Assembly (NCBI RefSeq): GCF_002865645.1
Contig: NW_020194684.1
Coordinates: forward strand, 1,999,241 to 2,063,240
Length of the DNA: 64,000 bases
Direction of reading: 5' to 3'
DNA from: Hyaloscypha bicolor E
Taxonomy: Eukaryota > Ascomycota > Leotiomycetes > Helotiales > Hyaloscyphaceae
Part shown: positions 46,969 through 60,900 of the stretch, one piece after another
How the letters are laid out: the number at the start of each line of letters is the position of its first letter
How positions within the stretch are numbered: the first letter of the stretch is position 1
Notes under the pieces: generated by a model
Databases searched by the model: none
The model's input: only the letters and a program-made list of their open reading frames with translations
Told to the model about the DNA's origin: nothing
Position numbers and translations under genes: made by a program

Positions 46969-49900
46969 AATTCCTCTATTAATACTATATTACTAATAAT
47001 TAGTAAATTAAGGCTATATATAAAAAGACTAAGAAATATAAGAAAATAGGAGCTATTCTAGCTAAGTTTACTTCTAGTACTATATTTTCTTATATTTCTA
47101 AGAAATATATTTCTAAAAAGAAACTCAAGGAGCCTATATTAACTACTTTTATTAAATAGATATCTTCTTATAAATATAAGTAATATCTTATAAAAACCGA
47201 AAATCTCTTAACTATTAAGTATTTTAACTATAACGAGTTCGGCTATTATACTTATTACTATCTGATTAAATATAGTAAAGAAACTAAGATATCTTTTTCT
47301 AGAATTAAACCAGGTTTAGTTCCTATTTTATTAGAATATTTAGTTTCTATTCTAATAAAATATTTAAAGAATTCGAATTCTAATTCTAATATAAAACCGG
47401 AAAATAAATACTTCTAAAAAAAGTTTTTATTTTAGGGATTTATAATATGAATTTAATAGAAATTAACTTGATTTATCTAATAAAAGGAAATACTCTTATA
47501 ATATCCTATATTATTAGTATAAATAAATTAGGAATTAAGTCTTTTTCTCTTATTAATACTAGAGCTAATAGTTATACTTTTATTAATATAAAGCTTATTT
47601 AGCTTATAAAGTAATTTCTAAAAATAGAATTATAACCTCTTTTCTTATTTTATATTATATATAGTTTTAATAAAAAGCTAGCTAAGTTTACTAAGAAATA
47701 TATAAAAGTCTTATTTCTAATTAATAAATAAAACATTAATATATTTATAATTATTCTGAATCTTAGAGATTATAATATTATTTTTAATAGAAAATAGGCT
47801 ATATATATTAATATTCTAGTTAATTATAAAAAATATAGGTTTATATAGCCAAAGAATAAGCCTAAATCTATATAATTCAATTATATTATTAGTATTTTTT
47901 AGTAATAGCTAGAGAAATAACCTAATAAAAAGTATTAAAAAGATACTAATTAATAAGATTTTATTATAAGCTATTTCTGGAAATCTTCTATTCTCAAATA
48001 GTTTTTCTTTTTTTAGACTAATTAGAGAAAATCATATAAGATTATAGAAAAGAAGCTTTTATAGCCTAATTAAGATATAATATTTAAATAAAAGCTAAAG
48101 AAGTAAAAAAAGGTCTTTAATAAAAAGCAAATATTAGATCTAGTTATTCTTATTTCTATTTCTTTATTTAGTAAAACATATCTAGTACTAGTAAGGAAAT
48201 ATATTATATTAAATAGGGAGAGCTTGCCTGATATATAGAATATAATAATTATATACCTTTATATATAAATTTATTAGTAAGCTATATTAGTGAAATGAAA
48301 TTATATCTAGTACTTTTCAATCTTATATAAGTTTATCTTATAAAACATATAACCCCTAATAAAGTACTTTACTTTCTCTTTTATAGCTTTCCCAAAAACC
48401 TTTTAGTATTTTTATTTATATAAATACTATATATAAGTGCCTCTAGGGCACTAATTCCAGTAATATAAGTACGGGATATCGGGATTAAATACCCTCCTTT
48501 CTTCTAATCCCACTTGCAAGCTTTCTAGCTTTGCCTTTTCAGAATACCCTAATACCTTATAATAAAGCTCGATTCTGAATTATAAGTATATAAGGAGACA
48601 TTCCTCTATTATACTTAATTAGTAAAGCCTATAACCATTTATATAGGCTACCTTAATTAGCCAGTAAAATAAGGGCTACTAATTTCTAAAAGTAGACTTA
48701 TAACTCTTATATATTTCCCTGAATTAGTTTGCGAGATTTACTTCTCTTATATATTAATTATAATTATTAATAAAGCTAGGAATCTAAAGCTTCTTTATTA
48801 GTATTTTACTAAAAATCTCTCATATAATTCGCCTATTTATAAATATCTTTACGGGATGTTTTCTTTCTTTTACTTACTAGTTCTCTGCTTTATCTATAGT
48901 ATAAATATTACTTAAAGCTAAGATAATACTATTATCTTACTAAGCTAAATAAAGTATATCCTAAACTACTACTATAAGTAAGGTATTTCATTCTAGCTTT
49001 ATAGTAAACCGATTTTTAATTACTAATAATTCTAGTAAAAATAGCTTATATAAGCAAGTAATACCTATTATATTAAATTTATAGGCTTATAGCTCTGAAA
49101 ATAAGGGTATAAAGGTAAAGTAATTATTGAGGTATATTATAAGATAGTAATATAGAAGGGAAAGTATTAGATTTCGTATAAGAGAACTAGTATTTATAAG
49201 AATTAGATAGAGAGTTATTTTTTATAGCTTTTTCTCTTATAAGCTTTAAGTCTAATTATATATATATCTATAATCCGCAAGCCCGTAAATTTTATACCCT
49301 TATTTAATTAGCTTTTTAGGCATTTTATATATATATAAGGATCTAGAATAATAATTAGTAAAATAATAAGGTAATAAAAATAAGGGAAATATATCTACTA
49401 AAGTATTATACTATAAGTTTATTAATATTTACTTTAGATAAAGGCAAGTAATATACTTAATAAAAAGCTCGTATAAATAAAGTAAGAGATTTAAGCTTAT
49501 ATTACTAAAACTTATTATTTGGTAAGTAATATCTATTTTACTTATTATTTATAAAATACGAAATATAGTAATACTATTTGATTTATTTAAAGTAGTAGAA
49601 TAATATATGGCTTGTAATTAAATATAGAAGACTTTTATTAAAGTTTGAATTCTAGTATATCTTAATTTAAGGCTTATTATATACTCCCATATATATAATA
49701 ATACCGAGAAATATATATAATTCCTCTAAAAGTAAATCTATTTATTCTTATATTCTCTTCTCCTTTATATATAGCCTTTATATATTCGTATATTAATTAG
49801 TATTTATAGTAATTATCTGGAAAAGCTCGGGAGTAAGAAATAGGCTAAAGTAATTAAACGAGTACGGTTTTTATAGAAAATTAGGAAATAAAATCGCTTT

Positions 49901-52900
49901 TACTAGCTATCTAGATTCGGGTTAGAAAGGCTTATAGGAAACGTCTATAATTAGTCCAAGTTTATAAAGTATATTTATAAGTAATTAGGTGGTTTTTAGC
50001 CTTTTGGGCTCTAGTAATAGGCTAGAGGAATAGTCTATTACTAGCTATATAAATATATACTAGAAAAGTATTATTAGATATAATTTCATTTATATAATAT
50101 AGCTTACTAATAAATTTATATATAAAGATATATAATAATTATACTTTATATATTAGGCGAGCCCCTCCTGTTTAATATGGCATACTTCCTTACTAGTATT
50201 AGATATATCTTATTAGACAAAGAAATAGTATTTAATTATATAGCTAAAAAAGAAAATAATATTATTAGTTAAATTTCTATTTATAAAATTAATAAAAAGC
50301 TTAAAGCTCGGAAAAGAGAAATTATTTCTGGCCCAAAAAAATAATAACTAGATGAAATAAAGCTTTAATAGCTCCAGAAAATACTACTTCCGGAATTCAA
50401 GAAATATACTTCTATTTTCTCTAAAAAGAAATCTAATATCTTTTCTTTTTATAGATTATAGGCCTAAAGAAAACTAAAAATATTAGATATTAATCTCTCT
50501 AGTAATAGTTTATTTAAGAGCTTCTAGAAATTAAGTATTTCTTAGAAAATAATCTAGCTAAAGGCTTTATTAAAACTAGTTAAGCTTTCTTTACTTTACT
50601 AGTTCTTTTTATAAAGAAAGCAAATAAAGATTTATATTTTTATATTAATTTCCGTTATTTAAATAATATTATTCAAAAGAATTAATATCTTCTTTTATTT
50701 ATTAATAAGACTTTAAATTAATTATCTAAAGCCAAGATTTATACTAAATTAAATATTTACTAAGCTTTTTATTATATAACTATAGATCCGAACTCTTAGA
50801 AGCTAATAATATTTTATATTTACTATAAAATATATAAATATAATATTCTCTAGAAAGGCCTTATAAATAGCCCGGCTATATATTAATATTATATAAATAA
50901 TATACTTTTTAAATATCTAAATAACTTTTATATAATATATCTTAATAATATTCTTATTTATTTAGAGAACTTAGTAAAATATAAATAATATATATAAAAA
51001 GTACTAGACTACTTATACCTTACTAGCTTTTAAATAAATATTAAGAAATCGAAATTTAAAATTATATATATAAAGTATTTAGGCTTTATTATTTTTATAT
51101 CTAGTATTAAAATAGATTCTAATAAAGTCGAAATAATATATAACTAGTAACTTCCAAAAATAATTAAGAATATATAGTTCTTTTTCGGCTTTTATAACTT
51201 CTATAAATATTTTATTAAAGAGTATAAACAAATTACTAGATCTTTTATCTTATTTATAAAAAAGAATATTTCTTTTAAGTAATTCAAGTAATATTAAAAG
51301 GCTTTTAGTTACCTAAAAGAAGTTATAATTTTTATTTTAGTTCTATAATATTATAATTTAGATCTGCTTATAATAATAGAAATAAATATATCTAAAGAAG
51401 TAATTACTAGCCTATTCTCTTAATAAGACCCAGAAATAAGCCTTTAGTATCCTATAACTTATTTTTCTAAAACTATACTTCTAATAAAACTTAATTATAA
51501 TATATATAATAAGGAGATACTTATTATAATATAAATACTAAAGAAATAGAAAGCTAAACTAAAGAGCCTTTAGAATATTTCCTTTAAAGTCTATTTTAAT
51601 TACTATATTTTAGAATACTTTATAATTACTAAAAAAAAAAATTCTTAATAAGCTAGATAGGCTAAACTCTTATTTTATTATTATTTCAAGCTTATATATT
51701 ATTCTAGAAAATCGAATAAATAAACAAATGCTTTATTATAAAAATAAGATAAAATAAATACTTAGAACTAAATTAAGAAAAAGTTATAAACTCAAATATT
51801 TCTTCCCAAAAATAAGATTAATCCGGAAATTATTTATAACTTATAGCTTATAGTAATATTCTGTAAAGTCGGCTTATTTAATCCGAAATTTGGCCCTAAA
51901 AACTAAATATATATTAAAGACTTTCCAGAAGAAAATATTTTTATTAAAGATATAATTTCTCTAGAAAAAGATATTTTTTTAGAAGCTTTACTAATAAACT
52001 TTATTATAGTTACTCTTATAAAAGTACTATTAGAAGCTCCTATTAAATATAGTAGCCTATAACTTATAAATAAAATCTTATAAAATAATTACATATTACC
52101 GGATCTAGAAAAGCTATATATAATAGCTCAAGCTAAAAATAATATTTAAATACTATAAAATAGCCTTCTTTTATATTATAAAAGACTTTATATTACAGAA
52201 AACGAAATAATTCCCGGATTATTTTTATAAACCGCTCTAATTTATAAAATATATAATAAATTCCTTTCTAAATATCCTGAATATATAAAGCTCTATTAGC
52301 TACTAAAGAAATAATATTACTAGCTATCTATAAATAAGAATATGAATTAATACTATAGTAATTACTATATTTATAAGAGATTATATATATTTAGAAATAA
52401 GAAGCCTAGTTTATTTTATTCTTTTCTAGTTTCTAATTACCTCTAGTAATATATTATTATAGATTTTAAAAGCTATCTAGAAAACAAATCGGGCTATAAT
52501 ATAATTACTATATTCGTGAATTATTTATTCAAATACCTAATTATAATTTCTATATAAGATATAATTATAGCTAAATAGCTAGTATTTCTATTTTTACTTT
52601 ATATAATATACTAAATAAGTAGTCTAGAAATAATTATATTAGATCGAAAACCCTAATTTATATCTGATTTTTAAAGCGAATTCTATATAAGAATTAGTAT
52701 AAAGCTTAAGTTCTTAATAGCTAATTACTTTTAAATAGATAAATAAACGGAAATTATTAATTAGTACTTTAATTAGAAATTATATTTATATATTAATTAT
52801 TATTAGAATAACTAGAATAAATAAATTACTATAATTAATTATTAATAAGCCTTTCCTTAATATAAAACTATTAACTAATCTCTATTTATAATTAAAAAAG

Positions 52901-53754
52901 GCTATAAGCCTTATATTTTTCTGGACTAGAACTTTCTTATTAAAGCTAGCTTACCTAAAGAGAAGCTAAATAGAAATAAAGCTAAAGTATTAGTAAATTA
53001 ATTATATGAATTATAGTAATTTGCCCAAAATTATATAAAGTAAATATAGAAATAATATATAATATAAGCTAATAAATACTATTATTTAATTAATTTCAAA
53101 GTTAGAAATAAAATATAAATTACTATAAAGTACTAAAAATCTAATTATCTAAGCCAAAAGCTAGGAAACTAAATAGAGGGCCTATTTAAGATTCTAGAAT
53201 AATATAATTATTTATTTCTTTTAAAACTATTAGAAATTATAAGAATATATCTAGTTTTCTATATAAAAAAACTATAAAAGAACTTCTAGAATTCTTTATT
53301 AGATTAAGCGAATCCGGAACTACTCTTATTAGTATTAGAAAATAATAAATAAGAATATAGTATTAAACGGGTTATAATAGTTAAGCTAGTAAAAAATAAG
53401 CTAAAATATAGAATTTAATAGATTAGTTAGAATAAGAATCCAGAATAGTATCTAGCTTTAGTATTAAGTAATAGTTTCCTGGTTTTATAGAATTTCTATA
53501 ATAATAATATTAATATATTAGAACTTTTATAAAACTTATAATACTAGTTAGATTATATAAAAAATAATACTTATTTAAAACTATATAGAAATAATAATAA
53601 ACTCTCCTAAATTATATATTAAAGGCACTAGCCTTTTATATATAATATTTATATCCGAAATATTAATTTATTTTAGGAAAGAGAATAATATGAAATTAGA
53701 TAAATTAATGGCTTTTATAAAGTTTAGAAACAAGCTTATTTTAAAGATAAAATT

Positions 53755-54030
53755 AATATTATAATTCCCAGATATCTGGTATTTGAGATATCTGGCTAGA
53801 TACTAAATATCTCCTAAATATATATAATATAACTATTTTATTAAAGAAATATACTTGAAATATACTAGAGATATTTAAAAGGCTAGCCCCTTCGGGACTA
53901 GTATATTATAGGATATATATATTCTTTTATAGCCTCTCGTATTCTAGTTTTCCTTTCCTTAGTTTTAAATTATCTTTATAAAAGACTTTCTATTTTACTT
54001 TCCAAGCCCTAAATACTATATTTATAATAA
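53755..54030 (+). repeat. Right (3') LTR of the gypsy element, RIP-converted
   Basis: Keeps GGCTAGCCCCTTCGGGACTA and TTTCCAAGCCCTAAAT in common with the left LTR. Where the left has CTCCTAGACACACGTGACGC it reads CTCCTAAATATATATAATAT, a run of C-to-T and G-to-A changes. Confidence 0.75.
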
Positions 54031-54589
54031 TAAGGCTATTATAAATTAGATTAGATAACTATTATTCGAGAAAGATATCTGCTTTATTTAGTAAAAGAAT
54101 AATATTTTAATAGCTAATAATCTTAAAGATTTAAAGGAATTATATTTCTAGCTAAGCTATATTAGTAAATAGTTTTCTAATAAAAATCTAAATAATTAGA
54201 TTAAGTATAAAAGAATACTAGAAAGTCAAATATATTAAATAAAGGACCTATTTCCGGTATTTAGTAATTGCCTTTATTATTAAAGTCTTTTCTAGTTCTA
54301 GTTTACTACTTTTTATAAATTAGTATATTAATATAAAATAATAATATAAAGCTATATTATAAAAGAATATTAAGGCTCTTTCTCTTTCTTATAATAATAA
54401 TATTAAATATTATACTAGAATTACTTAAATTATTATAAGCCTTTATAATAGTTATAATTATATCTCTTTATTTATTAGAAATTAATAAAAAATTAAAAAG
54501 TAAAAATAATTATTTAATTTCTTTAATATTAGTAATTATAAACTTTACTATATCTTGAATTAGTCTAATATCTTATAATATTATATAAG

Positions 54590-54910
54590 ATATTATAATA
54601 TAGCAAAGCCATACTCTCTAAAAATTATATTATTTTAATAGTTTTAAGGTTTTAGTTATATAGTAAAGGCCACGGCCTTTTATATATAACTTATAGAAAT
54701 TATATAAAAAAGCTGGTTTTTCTATAATTCTAGAAAATAATTCTTTCTTAATATTTAATTAATTAAGCTTTTATATACTATATACTATTTATACTTTATT
54801 ATTTATACTTTTAATCTTATTATTTTACTATTAAATTATATTTTATATTCTAGTATACTTTATATGGGTTTTTGTCTTATTATAGTTTCTTTCTCATATA
54901 TTTTATAGTA
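54590..54910 (+). repeat. LTR-like repeat, inverted copy at 17,740-18,030
   Basis: Contains the 36-bp palindrome at 54,655-54,690 (TTATATAGTAAAGGCC / GGCCTTTTATATATAA). Related palindromes occur at 3471-3505, 9523-9559, 17961-17996, 53611-53646 and 61055-61090. This copy has the most complete GC core (GGCCACGGCC), so it is probably the least mutated. Confidence 0.6.
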
Positions 54911-54999
54911 AGTAATATAGAGAGAATTAAAACTTTATAATTAAAGTAATACTCTTATAAAGTTCTGAAAAATTTCTATAAGGCAAATTATTAGCTTAG

Positions 55000-57900
55000 T
55001 AAGTTTAGGGAAAAAAGGGCTATTATAATACCTTAAACCTAAAGCTAAAATATTAAAGATATATAAGTATTAATCTTAATATTTTATATTAATTTCTAAT
55101 ATATCTAGTAACTTGAATATAAATTAATTATAAGATATAATTATTAATATAATATATAAAGATAATAGAAATAGAGGCTAATTATAAAAGAAAAAAAAGC
55201 AAAGAAAATAAAATAAGAAATATTATATTAAGATAATATAAATTAGACTTTAATTAGAAATAGATTTTAATATTCGGAAATAAAGTTATATTATTAATTT
55301 ATATATTATTTTTAATTATAATAAAGATTAAAATAGAGGTAATATTAGTTTTAATAAAAAAGCTTATTTCTAAGTTCAGAAAAGATATCTAAAAGAGGAA
55401 ATATTCTTAATTTTAAATAAAATAGTAAATAGAAACCAGAAATAAGAATTAAAAAGAAATCGGAAATAAGAAATTATATAGATAATTTAGAAAAGCTTCT
55501 AGAAAAAGAAAAAAATACTAAATAGAAATAAAAAAGAAAATTCAGAAAAGTTAGAGAAATTAGTAAAATTAGTAAAATTATTTTTATTATTACTTTTAAT
55601 AATATTATTAAATATATCTAGTCTAGTAAAATTAAGGAAAAATACTATAGATATTAAGCTAATAATACAGAAAAGAAAGTATAAATAATAGAAATAAAAC
55701 TAGAAAAGCTATTATCTTATTACTATTAATACTAAAATTCAAACCTAGATTATATTTATTATTATTAACTAGTTTCTTTAAATCCCGGTTTTTAAATTAA
55801 AAAATATATTTAAATAAGAAGTTAGCTCTTTAGAAATCTTATTAATAGAAGTCTTAGATATAGAAACTCTATAATTAGCTATAAAAGAAATTATTAAGAT
55901 TAATATAGCTAAGAATAAATATATATTAATACCGGATTTAAACCTACTATTTATAGAAGCTCCTAGAATACTATAGTTTTAGGGAAGTAATATTTCTATA
56001 TTCTTAAAATAGTATATAGATATATATAAGAATTATTATATTTCTAATAATATTAAAAGAAAGAGAATTATTTATTATATTACTTCTATTTATAAGAATT
56101 AAATTAAAGTTATATCGGGATACTATATTAATAATCTAAGAAATTACTAGGAAATCAAGTTCTTTAAGGCTTTATTAAAGAAATTCCGAGAATATAATTA
56201 GAAAATACTTAAAATTAGCTGTAATTTTCTTAATTAGATTATTATATAAGCCCAGAATAAAGAAATCTTTTCTAAGTATTATATTAATATATTTAATAAA
56301 GTATTAAAAAAGAAAGAAATAGATAAAATTACTTAATACCGAGAATTTATAAAAGAATTATTTATTTTAATAAGAGATTATATTCTTAAAAATATAAACT
56401 TTAAGCCTATAAATATTTCTATTTATAAATATAATAAGATATATAAAAAGGTAGTAATATTCTATTAGTATAAAAAAAAAGAAATACCGTTTTAATATTA
56501 TTAATAATTCAGATATATCCAGACTTAGATAAGAATACTTAAATATAATAGTCTATAATATAGTTTTCAAGCCAGAAAACAATTACTTTTTACTAGTTCC
56601 TTCTATTATATTTCCTAAAGCTATTATAGGTATAAATAAAAGAAGAATCTAACCTATAGCTAATTATATAAAACTTATTAAAAGTAATAAACCTAAGGGA
56701 AATAATATTAATTAGCTAATAAGAAGTCTGGAAAAACTATCTATTATTACTATAACTTAAGAAGACTTATAAAAATAACTTAATATAGCTACTATTATAA
56801 TTCGAAAAGATATTTATAACCTATTTATATAATCTAGCTAACTATAGTAAATATAATAATATTAATAGCCTAATAAATATAATTCGAGTTTTTAGAAAGA
56901 ATATACTAGAAGTTATAATAGAGATTATAGAGAATACTATAATAACTATAATAATTGAGCTAAAATAGGTAAAGAATCTAGATAGCTATATTCTAGAGAA
57001 AGTTAGTCTCAAATATAATTAGAGAATATTACTTAAGTTAATATAACTTATAATATAAATCTAGAGCCGAAAGAATAAATTTATTATAAATACTATAGTA
57101 AAAATAAGAATAATAATATTAATTCAGAATATATTTATATTTTTTAGTTTTATTATTTACTAATAAAAGAGCTTATAAATTATAAATATATTTACTAATT
57201 TAATAGAAAATAGTATAAAGGGCTATTTAAGCCTAGATAAGAAAGTTTTTCCTTTTTCCTTATTAGTAAATACTAGTAGTTTAACTAAATTATTTCCCAA
57301 GTTTAAGAAAAAGAATTTGACTATAATTTAAATATTTAATCTAAAAATATCTAGAGATTAATAAAAGATATCTAGTTTACTAGGCAAGAAAAAGAAAAGA
57401 GAACTAGCTAACCGGAATCTATATATAAAAGCAAATAAGTTATATTTAGGGAATCTAAATAGCTACTTTGCCTTAAAGGAAATTATATTAGAATTAATAA
57501 ATAGTATTATATTAATACTATAATAAATTCCTTATTAAGAAAAAAGAGAAAAGAGATAAAAATAGCTAAAAAGGTTTTCTAAAAAAGAACTAAAATAAAA
57601 TAAAAGCTATTTTATATAAGAGATTAGAAGAATATTATTTTAAGAAGTAATAGATAAGGGAATAGTTTAGCTAAGAATATAAATATTAATATTTCTATAA
57701 ATAAACGGAACGAATTAGGAACCTAGTATATTCTTAATTATAATAAATATAGGATTTCTAAAGTTAATAATATTCTAATAAAATTATTAAAAAAAGTAAT
57801 TATTTTATTTCTAAAAACTTAAAAAGAAACGAGAATATTTATTAATATTTTAAAAATACTAGATCTAGTTATTATATTTTAGAACTAATAAATTAAGGAT

Positions 57901-60900
57901 AATACTTTTTATTTTACTATTTTATAAATAGGAAATACTATTATATTAAATATAATTAAATATACTAGAAGGTCTATAAAGCTAATAGCTATAGCTTATA
58001 TAATAAATAGAATATTTAAAGAATTAGAAATACTAGCTCAGGTATCTAATACTAATAGAATTATTTAATTTAAAAGTAATAGTATTAATATTCGAATATT
58101 ACTAGCTTATAAATATATTATACGATTTTTATATCTTTAATTTATATTTTAAGAATCTTAAGGAAATATTAAATATAAAGAAATAATTAATACTAGAATT
58201 AAAGTTAATATTCTTTCTAAAAAGATTTCTAGAAATATTAATAAAGTAATATATAATATTATAAATTATTAAATATTTATTATTACTAGAGCTAAATTTG
58301 GATTTATAGAAATAGTAAAATTTAGAGCTAAGGTTATAAATAAAATAAAATATAAAAACGCATTTTTCTTAATTAAAGAAATTCTAAAGATCTTATTTAG
58401 TTAATTGTTTTTAATAAAGATAAAAATGAATATTATATATAGAAGTAATAGTTTATAAGATAGAAGGTTTACTAACCCTAAAAATAACTAGAATACCTAT
58501 ATTATTATAATTATTCTATTTTTAAAGAATACTAGAAAATAAAAATAAAAATTGTTTAAAAGTACTAAGCTTCTAGAATTAAAGAATTAAATAATATAGA
58601 ACAGGAAACTAAAGGTAAAAAAGAAAAATAAAGCCTAGTATTATAACCGGTAGTAATATTAGAGAAAATAGAAAAATATCTGGATTTCTTACTAATTCTT
58701 TTATTTTAAGTTTAGAAGTTTAGGAAATTAATAATATTTTTGGGAAAACTAAAATAAAAGAGGCTCTAGTTAGAATATTATTAAGAATAGTTCCGGATTT
58801 AATAAAAAAAGAAATAAAAAGAATATTAAATAAAGATATTTCTAAAAAAGAAATAAAATAGTATCTCTTAATAATAAAGAAATATATTTCCGAAGCTATA
58901 GAATATAAAACCCAAAACTAGAAAGAATTCTGGAATATATAGGAGCTTAAGGAAAATATATTAAGATACTAGATAAAAAGGCACTTTCTATATCTAACTA
59001 GGAAGAAGCTAAATAAGAAAGTTATAAATTCCGGAAATTAGATAAAAATAATACTAAAGAAAATAGCTATAGCTCTTAAAGAAAAAAATAATAATTATAG
59101 TTTATTTCTAGTTATAGAAATATATAAAATAAAGAATAGGAAGATTTAACTAGTAAATACTAATAATAGAACTAGAGAAGGCCCAGGTAAATATCCGAAC
59201 TAGTTTAAGAGATCTAAAACTAGAGAATATTAATAGAAATATACTAAGAAATATAAAAACTATCTTTTATTAAGAATATTAGCTATTCTAAAAGGTTTAT
59301 AACTTATTTCGGAATGTTTTAAATAATTAGATATTAGAAACTAGCTATATTTCGAGAATTAATAATTAATTAAGAAAATATAATTATATTTAATTAGAAA
59401 GAAATAAGAAAAATTATAAAAATATTAGTTTATTTATTTTAATTAAAACTATTAAATATAAGGCCTAGCAAGAGAAGAATTTCCTATATTCTAAAGCTTT
59501 AGTACTAGTAATAGTAAAAATACTATTAAAATATCTAGATTATAAAGTTTTTAAGAAATATAATAAATCTTACTAAAATCTATAGTTTTTAGTTATAAAA
59601 AAGGTTACTAGAACTTATAAACTAATTAATACTATTATAAAGATAAATTTAGTAATTCTATAAAATACTAACCTATTTCCGTTTACTAATAAGATCTCGG
59701 AGAAATTTACTAGATATATTTATATCTCTTTAATTAATTTCTTTTCCGGATATAATTAATTTATACTAGATACTTATAATAGAGATTTAACTACTTTTAT
59801 AATACTTCTAGAACTATTAAGAATAATTATATTATCTCAGGAAGCTACTAATTCCATTATTTAGTTTATATAGGTTATTATAACTATTCTAGAGAATCTA
59901 TTTCCTAAAATTACTATACTATTTATTAATAATATTAGAGTTAAGGAACCTTATATAGATTATAATAAATAGCTTATTTTATCTAGTATTTGGTATTTTA
60001 TATTCAAATATCTTTAAAACCTAGATATAATCTTAGATAGAATTAAATAAGCCAGAGCTAGTATTAGAGAAAAATTATAGTTCTATTATAATAGTATAAT
60101 TATTATTAGCTTTATTTATAGAATACTTAGAAAAAGCCTTTTAAGTTCAGAAATTATTAAGATCTTAAAATAGGAATATTATAATAGTATAACTAAAGGC
60201 AAGATATTTATTAAAATTATTATTTATTATTATATTTGAATTAAAGACTTTATAATTATTACTAAATTCATTTATTATTTAATAAGAAAAGATATAATAT
60301 AAAACTAGAGTAATAAATAAATATAAACTATATAAATTCTTTAAGAAAAGCTTATTACTATTCTAATACTCTATAAGTTATATTATAATTTATTAGAAAG
60401 TTAGAAAATAATTATATTAGTAATAAATACTAGCCTGGATAAATAAGGCAGAACTCTTAGTTAATATAATAATAAAGAGAAAAAAAGAATTATATAAAAT
60501 AAGTCTAAAATCTGAAATAATACTAAACGGAAATATAATACTATTAAGAAAGAATACTAAGGGCTAGTAAAGTATTTATAAAAAGTATAATTCTGGCTAT
60601 ATAAAGTTTATTTTATTCTTGAACTAGATACTAATATACTTGTTATATAGCTAAATAAAGTAGCTATAGATTTTCCTAGAGCTCTAATTACTTACTAGCT
60701 AATATGAATTTAATTATTTAATTTTAAAGTCAAGTATATTAAAGGAACTAAGTATACTACTACTAATAGATTATTAAGATACCTATAATAAGAAGGTAAT
60801 ACTAAAAATAACGAGAATATTAATAAATAGTTAGTAATAGAGCTTAATATTATTAGAATAGTACTTATTAAATAGAAAGTTTGGTTAAAGAAAATGATTC

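Larger units (their letters stand above)
45130..54030 (+). mobile_element. Ty3/gypsy LTR retrotransposon, degraded, plus strand
   Basis: LTRs lie at about 45,130-45,375 and 53,755-54,030. The internal region is RIP-converted but readable. A gag-like stretch is at about 45,900-46,300. Reverse transcriptase at about 50,850-51,300 has YLNNFYIVYLNNILIYSENL (degraded YLDDFxxxYLDDILIYSENL), then KYLGFIIF and FFGFYNFYKYFIKEYKQITR. RNase H follows at about 51,350-51,530 (SLQYPITYFSK-type block). Integrase lies at about 52,100-52,800, with a degraded HPGRKKT..YWWPGM region and a LDRKP.FIS block. The Asp-to-Asn changes at the catalytic positions are G-to-A type. No frame is intact. Confidence 0.82.
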
